A stretch of 64,000 bases of DNA from Corydoras sp. C115 (taxonomy: Eukaryota; Chordata; Actinopteri; Siluriformes; Callichthyidae), in the NCBI GenBank assembly GCA_019802505.1, contig JAFMOC010000002.1, forward strand, positions 5,874,501-5,938,500, written 5' to 3'. Shown here piece after piece: positions 47,772 through 58,708 of this stretch (position 1 is its first letter; every line of letters begins with the position of its first letter). The translations under genes and the position numbers were made by a program. The notes beneath the pieces were generated by a model that was not told the origin of the DNA, did not search any database, and saw only the letters and a list, made by a program, of their open reading frames with translations.

Positions 47772-50109
47772 GGGTGGGGCGGTCACTGGAGAACAGAATA
47801 AAGAGGACCAACAAAGTATGCAGAGAATCAGATGGACTACAATGTGTAATTGTGAAAATACAAAGTGTAGAATAAGTGAAATAAGTATATACTTTTGGTG
47901 AGTGTGCGCTACACATGAAATGTACACAGTCTGTCCTAATTTTGAAATATTCACCACAATAGAGTTAAATGTATGTGGTATGTACAAGCTTAATGCATTA
48001 TCCAGCCTAAAGATGTAAAATAACCTAAATACACATGAATATGGTAATTATCTATATCCTTTGAGATTTGAATGATTATTTTGTATACGCTCTGATGTTA
48101 AACTTTTAACAACAATGCTTTAATTAGTCTTGTTAGATCTTTTTACAATGAATGGACTTTTTTAGATGGAATGACTCAGATACTCAAATAGAAGTTTTTG
48201 GGAGAAAGTTCAACCTCCACCCCCAACACGTGTTGAAATCTTATCATTGTTCCTGGAAGCCGTAAACCCGTATGAGTCTAGGACTATGAGGGCACCAAAT
48301 CCCAACTGGGCGACAGATAGCATCATTTCACCACCATACGTTGCAGTGTTCAACACTGAAGCTTTTACAGCAGATAGGGCCCCCTTCCCATGTCCCTTTG
48401 TCATGTTTAGGTTGTGCCTCTACCGCTTGGCAGGGCTGTGTTTGGTTTGGCTGCAAGAACTGGCTTTAACTCCATTTGACTTATCTTTCAGAAGGCAACT
48501 CTTAAACTGCCCAATGATATGTATCAAACCATGTTTAAATTATTAATGGTAAAGCAAATATTCTTAAGGCAGCAAAACTACATAACCTTATCTAAAACAT
48601 GCCACTTGAGGATAAAAAGATTACAGCATTATCTGTTTGTTGGGCAATTATACAGAATAGAACTTTTTTTTACCAAAAACATTAAAACAGCTGTGTTAAA
48701 TGGGAATGACAGTGTCTGGAACACAAAATATTAGTAAACAAGTAATGATCTGAGAACCATTTGCATATGGTTTCTATGAAGATATATGATACAAAGAGTA
48801 TTAAATGATATCTTCTTCATAATAAAAAAATAAATTTTAAGTTCCTTAAAATTACTGATTTAAAAAAAATGATTACTCCATTTTAATATATTTTTATTCT
48901 GTCTGTATGGACATAATTAGACTAAATATTTAGTTGCTTTTTGTAATATTCTGTTCATTTCTGGTATGGTTTAATAGATTATTCTAAATCTTGTCTATAT
49001 ACTACTGTAAATGTCAAAACTTAAGAGAGGTCACCAGTGATTTTAGTCACTATGACACTTTTAAACCTTCTTGCTCCCAGATGGTCTCAACACTTTAGAA
49101 ACCAGTTAAGCAGAGCAGGTGTTTCATCATTCTCATACATTTTGAGAGCAAAAGCAGGTGAATAAAAACACACACAGTTCAGCCGCCTGAGCATCTCCAT
49201 ATGTTTAGTGATGCATGGTTTGAGTAAAATCAGTCGCTTATTAGACTCTTGGCATTAACTTTGGAAAAGAGATACTCTACAGGTGCTGAAAGAAATTCGA
49301 GTTCAGCGGGTTGACATGATAAACTCAACGATGGAAAAATAAATATTAAATAATCCACCAAAAGTAAAATAAGGCAAAACAATGTGCTGGAACAAAAAAA
49401 TTAAGATATTTATAAAAATAACAAACCTTGGTCCCATCACCTTTTCAAAGGGAACATATCTATATAATATTTATATAGTTATAATTATATATTCTATCAT
49501 GCATAGTGTGTAATTAATTTAGCTGCAGGAAGCAAAAATATGGGCTGGTGCTATAGAAAGAACTGGAAACTGGTTTGGTGCTTAGTGTCTGAACAGCTGC
49601 AGTCATATTTATTTTAAGGACAGATGGCCTTGTGTTTTTTTTCTACAGTAAAATTGTTTATGGCTTGGAACGGTGCAAGGAATTATTAAGAATTTACAAC
49701 TCTGAAAGTACCACGTACACACATCCCTCTTTTGGGAAACTCTGTTTTAAGTTGTCAACCAGCAGGCCAAAAACGACTAATTCAGCTATGTATGATTTTA
49801 GAGGATGCATAAATATCCATTCAAAGGCATTTATAAATTACACAGGGTCAAGCTGGAATGGCCTAGAGCACGTTCCATAACAACTTGTTAAACTTATAGG
49901 CATTTGTCACCTGTGATTGGGTTACCATATTCCTGTATTGCTTTGTGTTTTGATAATGTTTGAACATGTTAGTCTTAGCCCATGTGTTAGTAAAAGTAAA
50001 CCTATCTACACAAGATCAGCAAAATTGCCCAAATAAAAAGTTTAGTAACTGCTATTTTGACTGGGAAATGTCTTACAACCAATAAAATGTGAAGATCAAT
50101 ACATAAAAC
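47770..50109. other. Intronic sequence; unassigned block 48190-48490
   Basis: The block at 48190-48490 is less AT-rich and open on both strands (48247-48546 plus, 48210-48404 minus) but matches no family I know. The rest is AT-rich without recognised features. Confidence 0.45.
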
Positions 50110-50161
50110 TTTCTTCTTCTTCTTCTTCTTCTTCTTCTTATTATTATTATTATTATTATTA
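50110..50161. repeat. Compound (TTC)n(TTA)n microsatellite
   Basis: About ten TTC units changing directly into about eight TTA units. Confidence 0.95.
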
Positions 50162-50224
50162 AGAACATGATACAATTTGAAAAATGTCTGGTACCCTATA
50201 GAATTTGGTACCAGCTTACACCAG

Positions 50225-50420
50225 ACACTTTATTAGGTTCAGCTCAATGTTTCTACACTTATAGTCCATTTTAACAGCTAAACTTATCATATAGGAGCAC
50301 TTTGTAGTTCTACATTTAGAGACTCAAGTCCATTTAGAGACTCAAGTCCATTTTTCTACATATTTTATTCATCTACATTACTTTGAATTCTAATAATCAG
50401 AAGCCTTACCACAAAGCAGG
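50225..50420 (+). mobile_element. Unclassified dispersed repeat, copy 3
   Basis: CACTTTATTAGGTTCAGCTC, AATGTTTCTACACTTATAG and GCACTTTGTAGTTCTACA correspond to the copy at 40268. It contains a local tandem duplication of GAGACTCAAGTCCATTTA near 50319-50352. Confidence 0.45.
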
Positions 50421-50479
50421 CTTTTCTATTAAATTATTAAATTTTCTATTGATTAATCCAATGATTATTTTTTTTGACT

Positions 50480-50755
50480 AGTTGATTAATAGAGCGAATC
50501 TCACTCTCCCCTTGCTCCATGCTTCCCGCTAGCATGAACTAGCAGCAAACTACAACGGGAGCTGGTTAACAAGCTTGTTGTACGGTGGCCGAGCGGATCC
50601 GTAATGCGATATGCAGTATGCTCGGGAGGGGGCACCAAAAAATGAAACTTAAGCTCGTTTTTTAAAAATCGATTCTTTGACATTTTGAATCGATTCTGAA
50701 ACACCTGGACTACGAATCGCGATTCATTGAACAATCGATTTTTTTTAGCATATAG
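50480..50755. mobile_element. hAT-like fragment
   Basis: AAATCGATTCTTTGACATTT, GAATCGATTCTGAAAC and CGCGATTCATTGAACAATCG are the kind of repeated CGATT motifs found near the ends of hAT elements such as that at 37154. It carries a GC-richer internal part (50520-50640). Termini and target duplication were not identified. Confidence 0.45.
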
Positions 50756-51529
50756 TATAGTAATTTTCATACAGCAACAAGTACAATGCAAGAGCAGGAA
50801 TTTCCTAAATTGTTTCTGCAAAGTGGGAATAATTTGCCTAAAACAGTCTAACCACATTATAAAGAGTATAGTCTTAAGGCCTTTAGCACTCTAAATGGTA
50901 TTAAGTTTTAAACTGTTTTAAATTAAAATACTTAGACATAACTAGTTTGTAATTGCTAGTCAAGGTCCTTATCATGTAAATAAGTAATAAATGCATCAAA
51001 GGAAGGTTTAAGCCATAGAATGCATCCACTTGGATTTGGAGTCTTGGATTTGTAGATAAATGTATAGATAAACAATTTAAAATGGTGATATACAGCTAAC
51101 GTCTGAAATAAGATATTTAGCTTGAGTTAGATTATGTTACCAAAATCCCCAGTGTTGAGCTTCTAAAGGTACCTGATTCTGATGTCCCACTCCAAATTCT
51201 TTAAGGCAGCTATTTAAGTGTTTCAAGAACACTATGTTGAAGTAATATTTCACTTTTTATTTTAAGCAAATAAACTATTCCATACTGTAGCTACAACTCA
51301 CAGACTTCTCTTGTGTTTATATTAATCAATAGAAATGTCTAACTGTTAAGAGGCCCTTATTAAAGCATACCATAGACTGGTCTCATTAGGGGCTTAAGGG
51401 GAAGCTTGCCTTCTGATCATTGTATTGTTTATAAGACTATACGTTTCCATGTTTCCACGTGGAAGACCTTGGATTTATTTAACTAAACATTTAAAAATCT
51501 TAGTCTAACTAGGTCTGAAGAGGGCCATC
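50756..51529. other. Intronic sequence without recognised features
   Basis: Nothing recognised. Confidence 0.5.
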
Positions 51530-51835
51530 CATTTACTTTCTAAGATGTTTATGCTGACGAGGGTCATGGGGGTACGAGGGCCTGTTTCAGTCTCCACAGT
51601 GTGAAAAGCAGACAAAAATTCATTCACAGCTGGCGTAGATCCATATCATTTATGTTTTTTATAAAAAAGAAAAACGGTTTTATATATAGTTTTGTGAGGA
51701 CACCCAAGTAAACATGGGTAAAACATGCAAACTTCACAGCAAAAGGACAGTGTCTGCGATATTTGGAAATTGCACTTGAGATCTTCTTGGTGTAATGCAA
51801 AAATGCTAACCACTCTATGTGGCACCCTTTGAAGA
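51530..51835 (-). mobile_element. Old V-SINE-like copy
   Basis: Reverse-strand order GGTCATGGGGGTACGAGG, CAAAAATTCATTCACAGC, AACATGGGTAAAACATGCAA, AACTTCACAGC and AAAATGCTAACCACTCTATG then TGGCACCC matches a complete but very diverged DANA-type SINE. Confidence 0.62.
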
Positions 51836-52752
51836 GGTTAGTACATGCAAATATATTTAGATTAAATAACAACACACAACAACCAAAACCAAACCCAACC
51901 CAGGTCTGGTCATGTTTCGACAAAAAGCAGAGTGTCAAGATTCAGTAAACCATAAAGTCATAAGGTAAACACTTCTTCCCTCTCGCATGATCTGAAGAAC
52001 CGAGGTTTCCTCACAGGCCATGCATCTAGCTGGCCACCAAATGTTCATATGTGCACAAGGGTATTATTAAAGGACTGTTAGAAAACCACAGCGTACCACC
52101 TTCTCACACGACAAACAGGCCTGTGGTCACTGAAAATTAGCCATATGATAAAGACTGTAGCTTTTGCCTAAACTTAAAAAGCCATAAGCTCTGCTGTGTA
52201 CATTATTCTTCCGCCAAATCTGTAGTCCCATGCTCTGTTGTGGTTGCCCACAAGCAGGCTAAATGACAGACATTACACACGAGAGGCTGAGTGGCTCATC
52301 AGCCATGTTTGCCTTGCCCTGAGAAAAAAAAAAAGCACAATGCTCTTATACAGGCCTGTCTGTGATGTTCTTCGCATGGGCTGTTAAACCACCTTGTTGT
52401 GGAAGTGATGGTTAAATTTGGATGATCACAGGTTTTGTGATGAGCAGAGTAAACAATGCTAGAAGAAAAGGCCAACCACTGTCACGAACATTTTCACGAA
52501 ATGCACTTAGGAAACGGCACAGAAAGCTAAACTAAGCATGGTTTAAACAACCAAAAACAATTTGTAATCACTTCATCATTATCAAGCTAGAGGCATGCAT
52601 GCAATGATATAAGAATCAATTCTTATCCAGTTGCTGATGTTAGCACAATTTGAAAAGGAAAATAATTTATTTTTTGTTTTGTGTAAAGACTGTTAATGTT
52701 CTAGATGTTATAGCTAATGAAGCTAGAAACCAGAGAGCCAAAATTATGTGCC

Positions 52753-52755
<3 letters not shown>
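51836..52755. other. Intronic sequence without recognised features
   Basis: Nothing recognised. Confidence 0.5.

Positions 52756-52785
<30 letters not shown>
52756..52785. repeat. (AT)n microsatellite
   Basis: About 30 bp of pure AT. Confidence 0.93.
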
Positions 52786-52788
<3 letters not shown>

Positions 52789-52821
52789 TACGTTTCCATT
52801 ACATTTAGTCATATATGTATT

Positions 52822-52970
52822 GAATTCTCCAAATTCTCAATTGAATTCATAAATTGCCCCATTTGTGTGTGTGGCTGTGTGAGTGAGTTTGTGCCCACAG
52901 ATAGATTGGCGCCCTGTCCTGGTAGATCTGCCCAGCGTCCGAAACTTTCTCCCCTGGATGGGCATGGGGA

Positions 52971-53015
<45 letters not shown>

Positions 53016-53037
53016 CCCCTAGTAGAGGATAAAGCAA
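52822..53037 (+). mobile_element. V-SINE 3' half with a 42-nt C run
   Basis: 5'-truncated copy starting near the TTGAATTCTCCAAATT segment and ending GATAAAGCAAAATAAATAAA. The C run at the GGGGAACCCC site has expanded to 42 uninterrupted C (52973-53014). Confidence 0.88.
52973..53014. repeat. Poly(C) homopolymer, 42 nt
   Basis: Pure C run inside a SINE. The opposite strand is poly(G), able to form G-quadruplexes. The Pro- and Gly-rich frames over it are artefacts. Exact length is prone to sequencing and assembly error. Confidence 0.9.
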
Positions 53038-53319
53038 AATAAATAAATATGAAAAATATATCATATTATTAATGCTGTTTGAACTACTGTTACGAATCTG
53101 TTGCATGCAATACAAATCCCCACATTTAATTTTACCACTGTACCACAAAAAGTCCAAATTTTCTAAAATGATTTGAAAACTTTAGAGGATACAATAGGGA
53201 ATTTTTGACAAGAGACATATTTTTCACACACCTTACTTATCAGTTTAGAATATCAGGGACTAACTAAGGGCAGACAAACAAATACACTCAAGCTTACATT
53301 TACACCTAGGACTGATTAG
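53038..53319. other. Intronic sequence without recognised features
   Basis: Nothing recognised. Confidence 0.5.
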
Positions 53320-53500
53320 TATCTATTTAATTATGAGTTTTGGAGGAAACTCTAGCTTCCAGACAAAACCCATGAAAAAGGAAGGACATACAAACTGCAC
53401 CCACATAGAAAGGACATTATCTTTCCTATCAGGGAATCTTACCCAGGACATATTTGCTAAAAAAAAAGCTATAACCACTACTCCACAATGTCACCCCATA
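53320..53500 (-). mobile_element. Old V-SINE-like fragment
   Basis: On the reverse strand, TTTTGGAGGAAACTCTAGC, AAGGACATACAAACTGCACC and CCACTACTCCACAATGTCAC match core, core-flank and head end of DANA-type SINEs, strongly diverged. Confidence 0.5.
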
Positions 53501-54587
53501 ATAAAGCAAAAAAGTTGAAATTATTGACCACTTCAAATATATTGCTGACTTATGTCACCACAGCAGTATCACTAGCCTTGAGACTGCTCTATATATATAT
53601 ACTGCTCTATCAGATCTTATACTCCCAAGCCTTTAAGTCCAACCACAAATGACTCATGAGGGTTTCTCATTCACGGACAAATTTACACTTAACCTGTGAT
53701 GCTGGACATATGTGAAAGTGCTGGATATATTAAGAAAAAGTTTCACTATATAAATGTATAAATGTAATGTACTTATTTTACCACACACTGACCAAAGATG
53801 ATTACCCAGATGCAAGAGTGATAAATAATAGTTATGAGAACTGTAAAATAGTTCCCATCACCGAATGTCATCATATCATCCTGCCCTGACCTACTACTGA
53901 CATTCCGCTTTTACAATGTGATTTATGAAGGTGGCATACTCTGCATTATAGCATGACTATTAATATCCACAACATAATATCTTTAAATGGGTCCTTTCAT
54001 CAAGACTAGTGTTACAGAGTAACCTGACATGATTCACATGGATAAAACACAATGATGAGGGTTTAAAGAGGGCCCCAGTCACTCTTGTAGGCTGCAAACT
54101 ACATTTCTGTTAACTTCAACCTGACACTGTCTTACAAACATGGACAAGTAAGCTAAAGACCCACTAATGAATGACAGGTGGGTGTTGGCTTAGTTAATAG
54201 GTTATCATCATCTTAAAGGGGGCCCAGCTGTCTACTTTCTCTTTAACCATTCACTAAGCTCTAGACCAGTGAGAAAGAGCAACAAAAAAATAGAGGGTTC
54301 ATCATTTCCCAGACAAGGTTGCAATCTTTCAGACCTACAGCAGGCCAGAAATAGAGATCCTATCACTACTACCAGGAATGTTGACAGGATGAAGACAGGT
54401 CTCAGTAATGGGGAGGAGGGATGACTGTTTTGCTGTTGCACTAGTTCAATGTCTATAATAGTTCTTTATTTGTACATTTATAAAAAAAAAAAAAAACAAC
54501 TTAAAAATGTGATACAACCCAATTTACAGGGTTAACAACAGATTACAATAACATTTTAAAACAGAACAATTGATTCTTGAAAACTAC
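53501..54587. other. Intronic sequence without recognised features
   Basis: It has a 14-nt A run near 54482. The minus frame at 54232-54441 has no recognisable domain. Confidence 0.5.
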
Positions 54588-54655
54588 ATTTACATTTACA
54601 TTTACATTTAGTCATTTAGCAGACGCTTTTATCCAAAGCGACTTACAAATGAGAA
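54588..54655 (-). mobile_element. tRNA-derived SINE 3' end fragment
   Basis: CATTTAC repeats followed by ATTTAGTCATTTAGCAGACG and CTTTTATCCAAAGCGACTTA: the reverse complement of the tail and 3' module of the family at 1560. The tRNA head is absent (5' truncation). Confidence 0.8.
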
Positions 54656-54730
54656 CACCACAAGTCAGAAGCCATGGAGAAAACCAACTATACTGTAAGT
54701 TCATCAACCTGATTGTTATTCGAAGCTGCG

Positions 54731-54761
54731 CCCCCCCCCCCCCCTTTTTTTTTTTTTTTTT
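54731..54761. repeat. C14-T17 compound homopolymer
   Basis: Fourteen C followed by seventeen T. Not within a recognised V-SINE, unlike the other long C runs. Confidence 0.9.
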
Positions 54762-54959
54762 ATAACAGGTATTTGGTAAATAGATGCGTCTTAAGTAGTT
54801 TCTTAAAACTGTTTAGAGATTCTGCCTTACGGACAGAGTTGACTAACTAAACATCCAATATATCTGTGCCTCTTTTTTATATCTGTGCCTCACAAATTTA
54901 AGGCATAATAAGTAAAAATTAAGTGTTGTGCCAAGCATTTACACTCATAAACCTCAACA

Positions 54960-55180
54960 ATTACATATACACTTTTGTTTCAATATTCATTGTCTATTCT
55001 CTCAGTTCCACTTATCATAAGATTGCGCTAAATGTAGTTTTACATTGCAGACTATAATCCATCTATTTCTCTACATAATCTGTTACTCATTTTTAGAACC
55101 ACCACAGGATCCCTAATTTGAGTGGACATTTTAAAAACTCCAGTAGCACTTCTGATTCTGATCAAATAATACTAGTATAT
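54960..55180 (+). mobile_element. Unclassified dispersed repeat, copy 4
   Basis: CTCTCAGTTCCACTTATCAT, GCAGACTATAATCCATCTAT and AACCACCACAGGATCC, then AAAAACTCCAGTAGCACTTC, combine motifs of the copies at 40268 and 47519. The two modules therefore belong to one family. Confidence 0.5.
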
Positions 55181-56205
55181 GAAGAACCTAAGTTAGTCCT
55201 GCTCTGTAGTAATCCTGTGGGAGTTAAACACAAATAATTAACTAATAATCATAATTAAACAAAAAATTTGGCTTTTGTGTTTGCATTCCCAGCATTCTCG
55301 CAAACTCTTTCTAAAAGAGGAATTACTCCTAATTGGTGTTTCCACATTAGGCAATGTGTTTAAATGGCAGCTCAGTGGCCCAGACATACATGCCTCATAC
55401 ATGGCAGCATCTGCCAATGCCAGTTTGATCTTGACCAGAATTAATAAAAAAGCTGGATGCACAAATATAATGGGCCATCATTGTTGTTTGATAAGCAATT
55501 TTGAGACAAATCTAACTCTACTGGTCAGGTACAGACTGAAAACTAAATATGATCTACTAGTTCAATGCAAAGCTGGCACCTTGTCTGACAGGTTAAGTTT
55601 GTGATTAGCTCTGGCTTGCTATGGTTTTGATAACACCATGACAGACATGATGCATACTTACCTTCCCTTTAACCCTTCATATGATTCCTGTGCTTTTTTT
55701 TACATATGGGATGCCACTTGGTACAGTGGGGACATAAATGTACTTCTCTAATAAATGTCACCTTGAAATGAATTTCTCCTGAGAATGTCCTATACCTGTT
55801 GTATGTACCTCTTTTCTCCTATAATACTTGGTATTTTTTTTCATCTATTCCATGATGGTGGTTTCTTCCTTTGCGCCGGTGAGGTAGTTCCATATGTCAG
55901 ACATCCCTGTTTCCACCTGTCATCGTGGGAATTTCTCATTAATATGTCAGCCATCCATGACCACCAACCCCCCTTTGTCTGTCTAGCGAGCTAAAGGTCT
56001 TGTTTTTTAAAGAGAGGAACTGTTGGACTCTCCGTTTTATGGTCTGTTTGAACTGTCTTAATTCCCATGTTATTGTCCATAATTCATTTTATTAGTTTGT
56101 TAAACTTTTAATTCATTTCCCAGTCACATTTTCTCCTGCAACCGATTCAGTTTGCTCTACTTCATTCCATGTGTATGATTTTGCCTTTGTTGTTTTATTT
56201 TAGAC
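55181..56205. other. Intronic sequence upstream of a LINE relic
   Basis: The frames at 55275-55604 and 55785-55994 resemble no protein I know. Part of this stretch may be decayed LINE sequence in front of the ORF2 relic, but I cannot show it. Confidence 0.4.
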
Positions 56206-56560
56206 AACTACTCACTTCTCTCCATTGGCTCCCTGTAGCTGCTCGATTTAAGTACAAGTCACTGACTCTGGCCTACAGGACCATTTCTGGATCTGCCCCC
56301 TCTTACCCCTTAGACCTTCACTCTATCTTTTCAAAGTACACTCTGGCTCGTTCACTTCGCTTTAGTGATGATTGTCGCCTGGTGATTCCACCTCACCAAG
56401 GAGCTAATTCTCACTCTGTGGCGTTCACCACTGCAAAATGTTGGAACGATCTTCCCAACTCTGTCCAGAAGGCAGAGTCACTTGGCATTTTTAAGAAACT
56501 ACTGAAGATGTATCTTTTTAACAAACACCTGCTATACGAAAAAAGTGACTTAGAACATTT
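56206..56560 (+). pseudogene. LINE ORF2 C-terminal relic
   Basis: The open frame contains LHWLPVAARFKYKSLTLAYR, ISGSAPSYPLDLHSIFSKY and CWNDLPNSVQKAESLGIFKK. From family knowledge this is the conserved region after the reverse transcriptase domain in L2/Jockey-like LINEs of fish (LHWLPV-RI-FK-LTLAYKAL and W-NSLP-SVR-AESL-FKK-LKT-LF). The copy lacks the endonuclease and reverse transcriptase, so it is a 5'-truncated, non-functional insertion. The frame formally extends from 56169 to 56657. It is a different LINE lineage from 19745-19990. Confidence 0.85.
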
Positions 56561-57231
56561 AAGGTTGTTTATAAATTTAAATGCTGTATTTAATTTCAGA
56601 TATTGGACATATAAAGAATCACTTCCATTAGAAAAGATAGAAAGAAAAAGAAAATGAGGCAGGTGTCTGAGCAGGTCTGTTTCAAACTAGTGCCTTCATC
56701 TGATCCTCTGATCTTGCCAATATCCCAGGCTGCTCTGCTACTGGATAAAAAAGGAAATCAAATACCTTTAGTCTTTCCAAAAGTTTCCACAGGTGTTTTT
56801 TGCATGCAGAATCAGTACTAGGAATTAGTAGAGGAATGACTGAAAGATAACTCAGCTTCAATCTTGGGGCGATTTCTGTCATCAGTGCCCTTAAATAACA
56901 CGTTTGCACAAAGTACAAATAAAAATCTGACAGCTTTGGGCTTAATGGGTTTCACAGGCTGCGGGTTAGATTTTCTCCAGCAGTATGGTGAGAGGAGACA
57001 GTGTGAGCCACGTGTGCTTGGCTGCATCATGCTTGCTGGGAATGTTCCACCGACTACAGACTGACATCTGCCTTAAACACTGGCTACAAGTTCCTGTACA
57101 CAGAAACTAGCATTTCCTAAAATCGGATGTAGGCGTAGCTGTTTTTTATGTGCTGGACTTTAATAACACCTACACTGATCAGCCAACATTCATATCATTT
57201 TCTTTTTGACTATTTATAAATAGGTGCATGT
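56561..57231. other. Intronic sequence without recognised features
   Basis: Possibly LINE 3' UTR in the first 100 bp; otherwise nothing recognised. The frames at 56682-57064 are open on both strands but match nothing known to me. Confidence 0.45.
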
Positions 57232-57357
57232 TGTAGTTTTTTTGGACTGTGGTAGAAAACATGGGAATAACATAAAAACTCCATGATTAAAACAACATTG
57301 GGATTCGAACCTCGAATCCGCAGCGCTGAGAGGCATACGTGCTAACCACTAAGTCTT
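57232..57357 (-). mobile_element. V-SINE 5' half fragment, diverged
   Basis: Reverse-strand core and head: TTTTTGGACTGTGG, then AAAACTCCATG, GGGATTCGAACCTCGAATCC and GTGCTAACCACTAAGTC. The 3' half and tail are missing. Confidence 0.78.
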
Positions 57358-57394
57358 TAAGGTTGTCAGTCATCAAGGTGCATGGAAACTACTG

Positions 57395-57440
57395 TGCTAC
57401 AGTGCTGTTTGTGTCATACCAGCACAAAACACACTACACA
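57395..57440 (+). mobile_element. Unclassified dispersed repeat, small fragment
   Basis: CATACCAGCACAAAACACAC resembles the CATACCAGCACAACACACAC segment of the repeat family at 47519, as remembered from otophysan genomes. Confidence 0.35.
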
Positions 57441-57699
57441 AGACCTCCGCATCAGTCACAACATAAACTGTAATAATAAAACCTAAATCTATCATGTTAT
57501 ATACACATGGTAAAAAGTAACTGTAAAAAAAACTGTAAAAACCGACTGTTGTAATGCATACATACATTCTATGAGTTATGTTAAAGTGCATTTTTTTCTC
57601 TGGTTCATATTCATATTCATTAAACTGTAGCAGTGAATATTTAAGAATGGCCTTACTATTCCAGCATGTCTATTATGGTAAAAATAAAGACATGGCTTC

Positions 57700-57945
57700 A
57701 TTGGCCTTCATAGAACCCTGGCCAGATCTTCAATATTAGTGCCTGTCCTCATAAAAGGGCTATAAACTAAATTGGCAGAACTAGTGGTAGGTTTTCCATA
57801 AAGAATGGAGGCTGTGAAAGTATGAGGGCAACTCCATGTTATTGCCCCTGGTATTGTATAGCAACATCCAACCTGTGTAACAAACTTACCAGTCTGTGTA
57901 AAATTCCATATTTCAGCATGTACATACTTTTGCTTGTATAGTGTG
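57700..57945 (+). pseudogene. Decayed Tc1-like element, 3' end
   Basis: AATGGAGGCTGTGAAAGTAT and GGCAACTCCATGTTATTGCC correspond to the transposase C-terminal to 3'-flank region of fish Tc1-like elements. GTACATACTTTTGCTTGTATAG at the right end resembles the element terminus. Highly degenerate. Confidence 0.6.
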
Positions 57946-57951
57946 TGTGTG

Positions 57952-57993
<42 letters not shown>
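57941..57993. repeat. (GT)n microsatellite
   Basis: GT run with a short TATATAT interruption, immediately after a Tc1-like terminus. Confidence 0.94.
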
Positions 57994-57995
<2 letters not shown>

Positions 57996-58637
57996 TCATT
58001 GTGTGTAACTGAAGGTGGGCTTTAAATGAAATGCAGACTGATCTGACCTTTCAGCGAGGCTGCTAACACACCCCATATGTTCCATAAGGTCTCTGTAGGA
58101 GTTGGCTTGGGTGGACAAGGAGATTTACAAGATATAACTACAAGACCCTGGTAGCCAAGCTTGTATTAATCAATGCTGAAGCAAGGGAATGAGCAAGACA
58201 TGTTCTAAAGCTAAAGAGCCATGTTTTTTAGCTTTTTAAAACAGGTCATTAAATAAAACGAATGCTACATTTGGATTTGAACAATACAACTGCTGGATAA
58301 TCTAAAGCTATAGATCTATGTATAGATATTTAAACAGATGGCAGGACAATAAAGAGGGTCATGCAGTCTGGTGTTACAGTTAAACATAAACCAGACTTAA
58401 CTGTATTCTCTTCCTAATTATAAATGATTGTACTTACACATAAAATTTGATTAAACTATGATGCTATTAGAATATTATTTAGCTGCATAACTGATCATGT
58501 GGCTTAACGTAATAGGCAACATGTGTTTGCATATAAAGGACTGTTTTAAAGGGTTTATTTTACTGAGAATTTTTGGAAAACACCTTGAAATGCAGCAGCA
58601 AGAACATAAACAAAATACAGCACTGCACATCATGTTT
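57994..58637. other. Intronic sequence just downstream of the FHOD3 exon
   Basis: Nothing recognised apart from the donor site at its right edge. Confidence 0.5.
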
Positions 58638-58643
58638 ACTCAC

Positions 58644-58708
58644 CGATACAGGCATGAACTCTGACTGAGAGCTGTGTTCGGAGGATGACACTGTGCTTCT
58701 TGCCTCTC
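58644..58708 (-). CDS. fhod3: Internal coding exon of formin FHOD3 (GBD/FH3 junction)
   Basis: Read on the minus strand this 65-nt exon follows a pyrimidine-rich acceptor (TTTTAATTTACAG) and ends before a consensus donor (GTGAGT). Skipping its first base, the open frame gives R-G-K-K followed by HSVILRTQLSVRVHACI, with one base (G) left over that would start a Glu codon. From family knowledge this matches the FHOD3 segment joining the N-terminal GTPase-binding domain to the FH3/DID domain; the paralogue FHOD1 differs here (about VNAILE in place of VHACIE). FHOD3 is an actin-nucleating formin needed for sarcomere assembly in striated muscle. The exon starts with the third base of a codon and ends after the first base of one, so skipping it shifts the frame. 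The other two frames are also open but resemble nothing known to me. No further FHOD3 exon was recognised. Teleosts may carry two fhod3 copies, and which one this is cannot be told. Confidence 0.87.
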
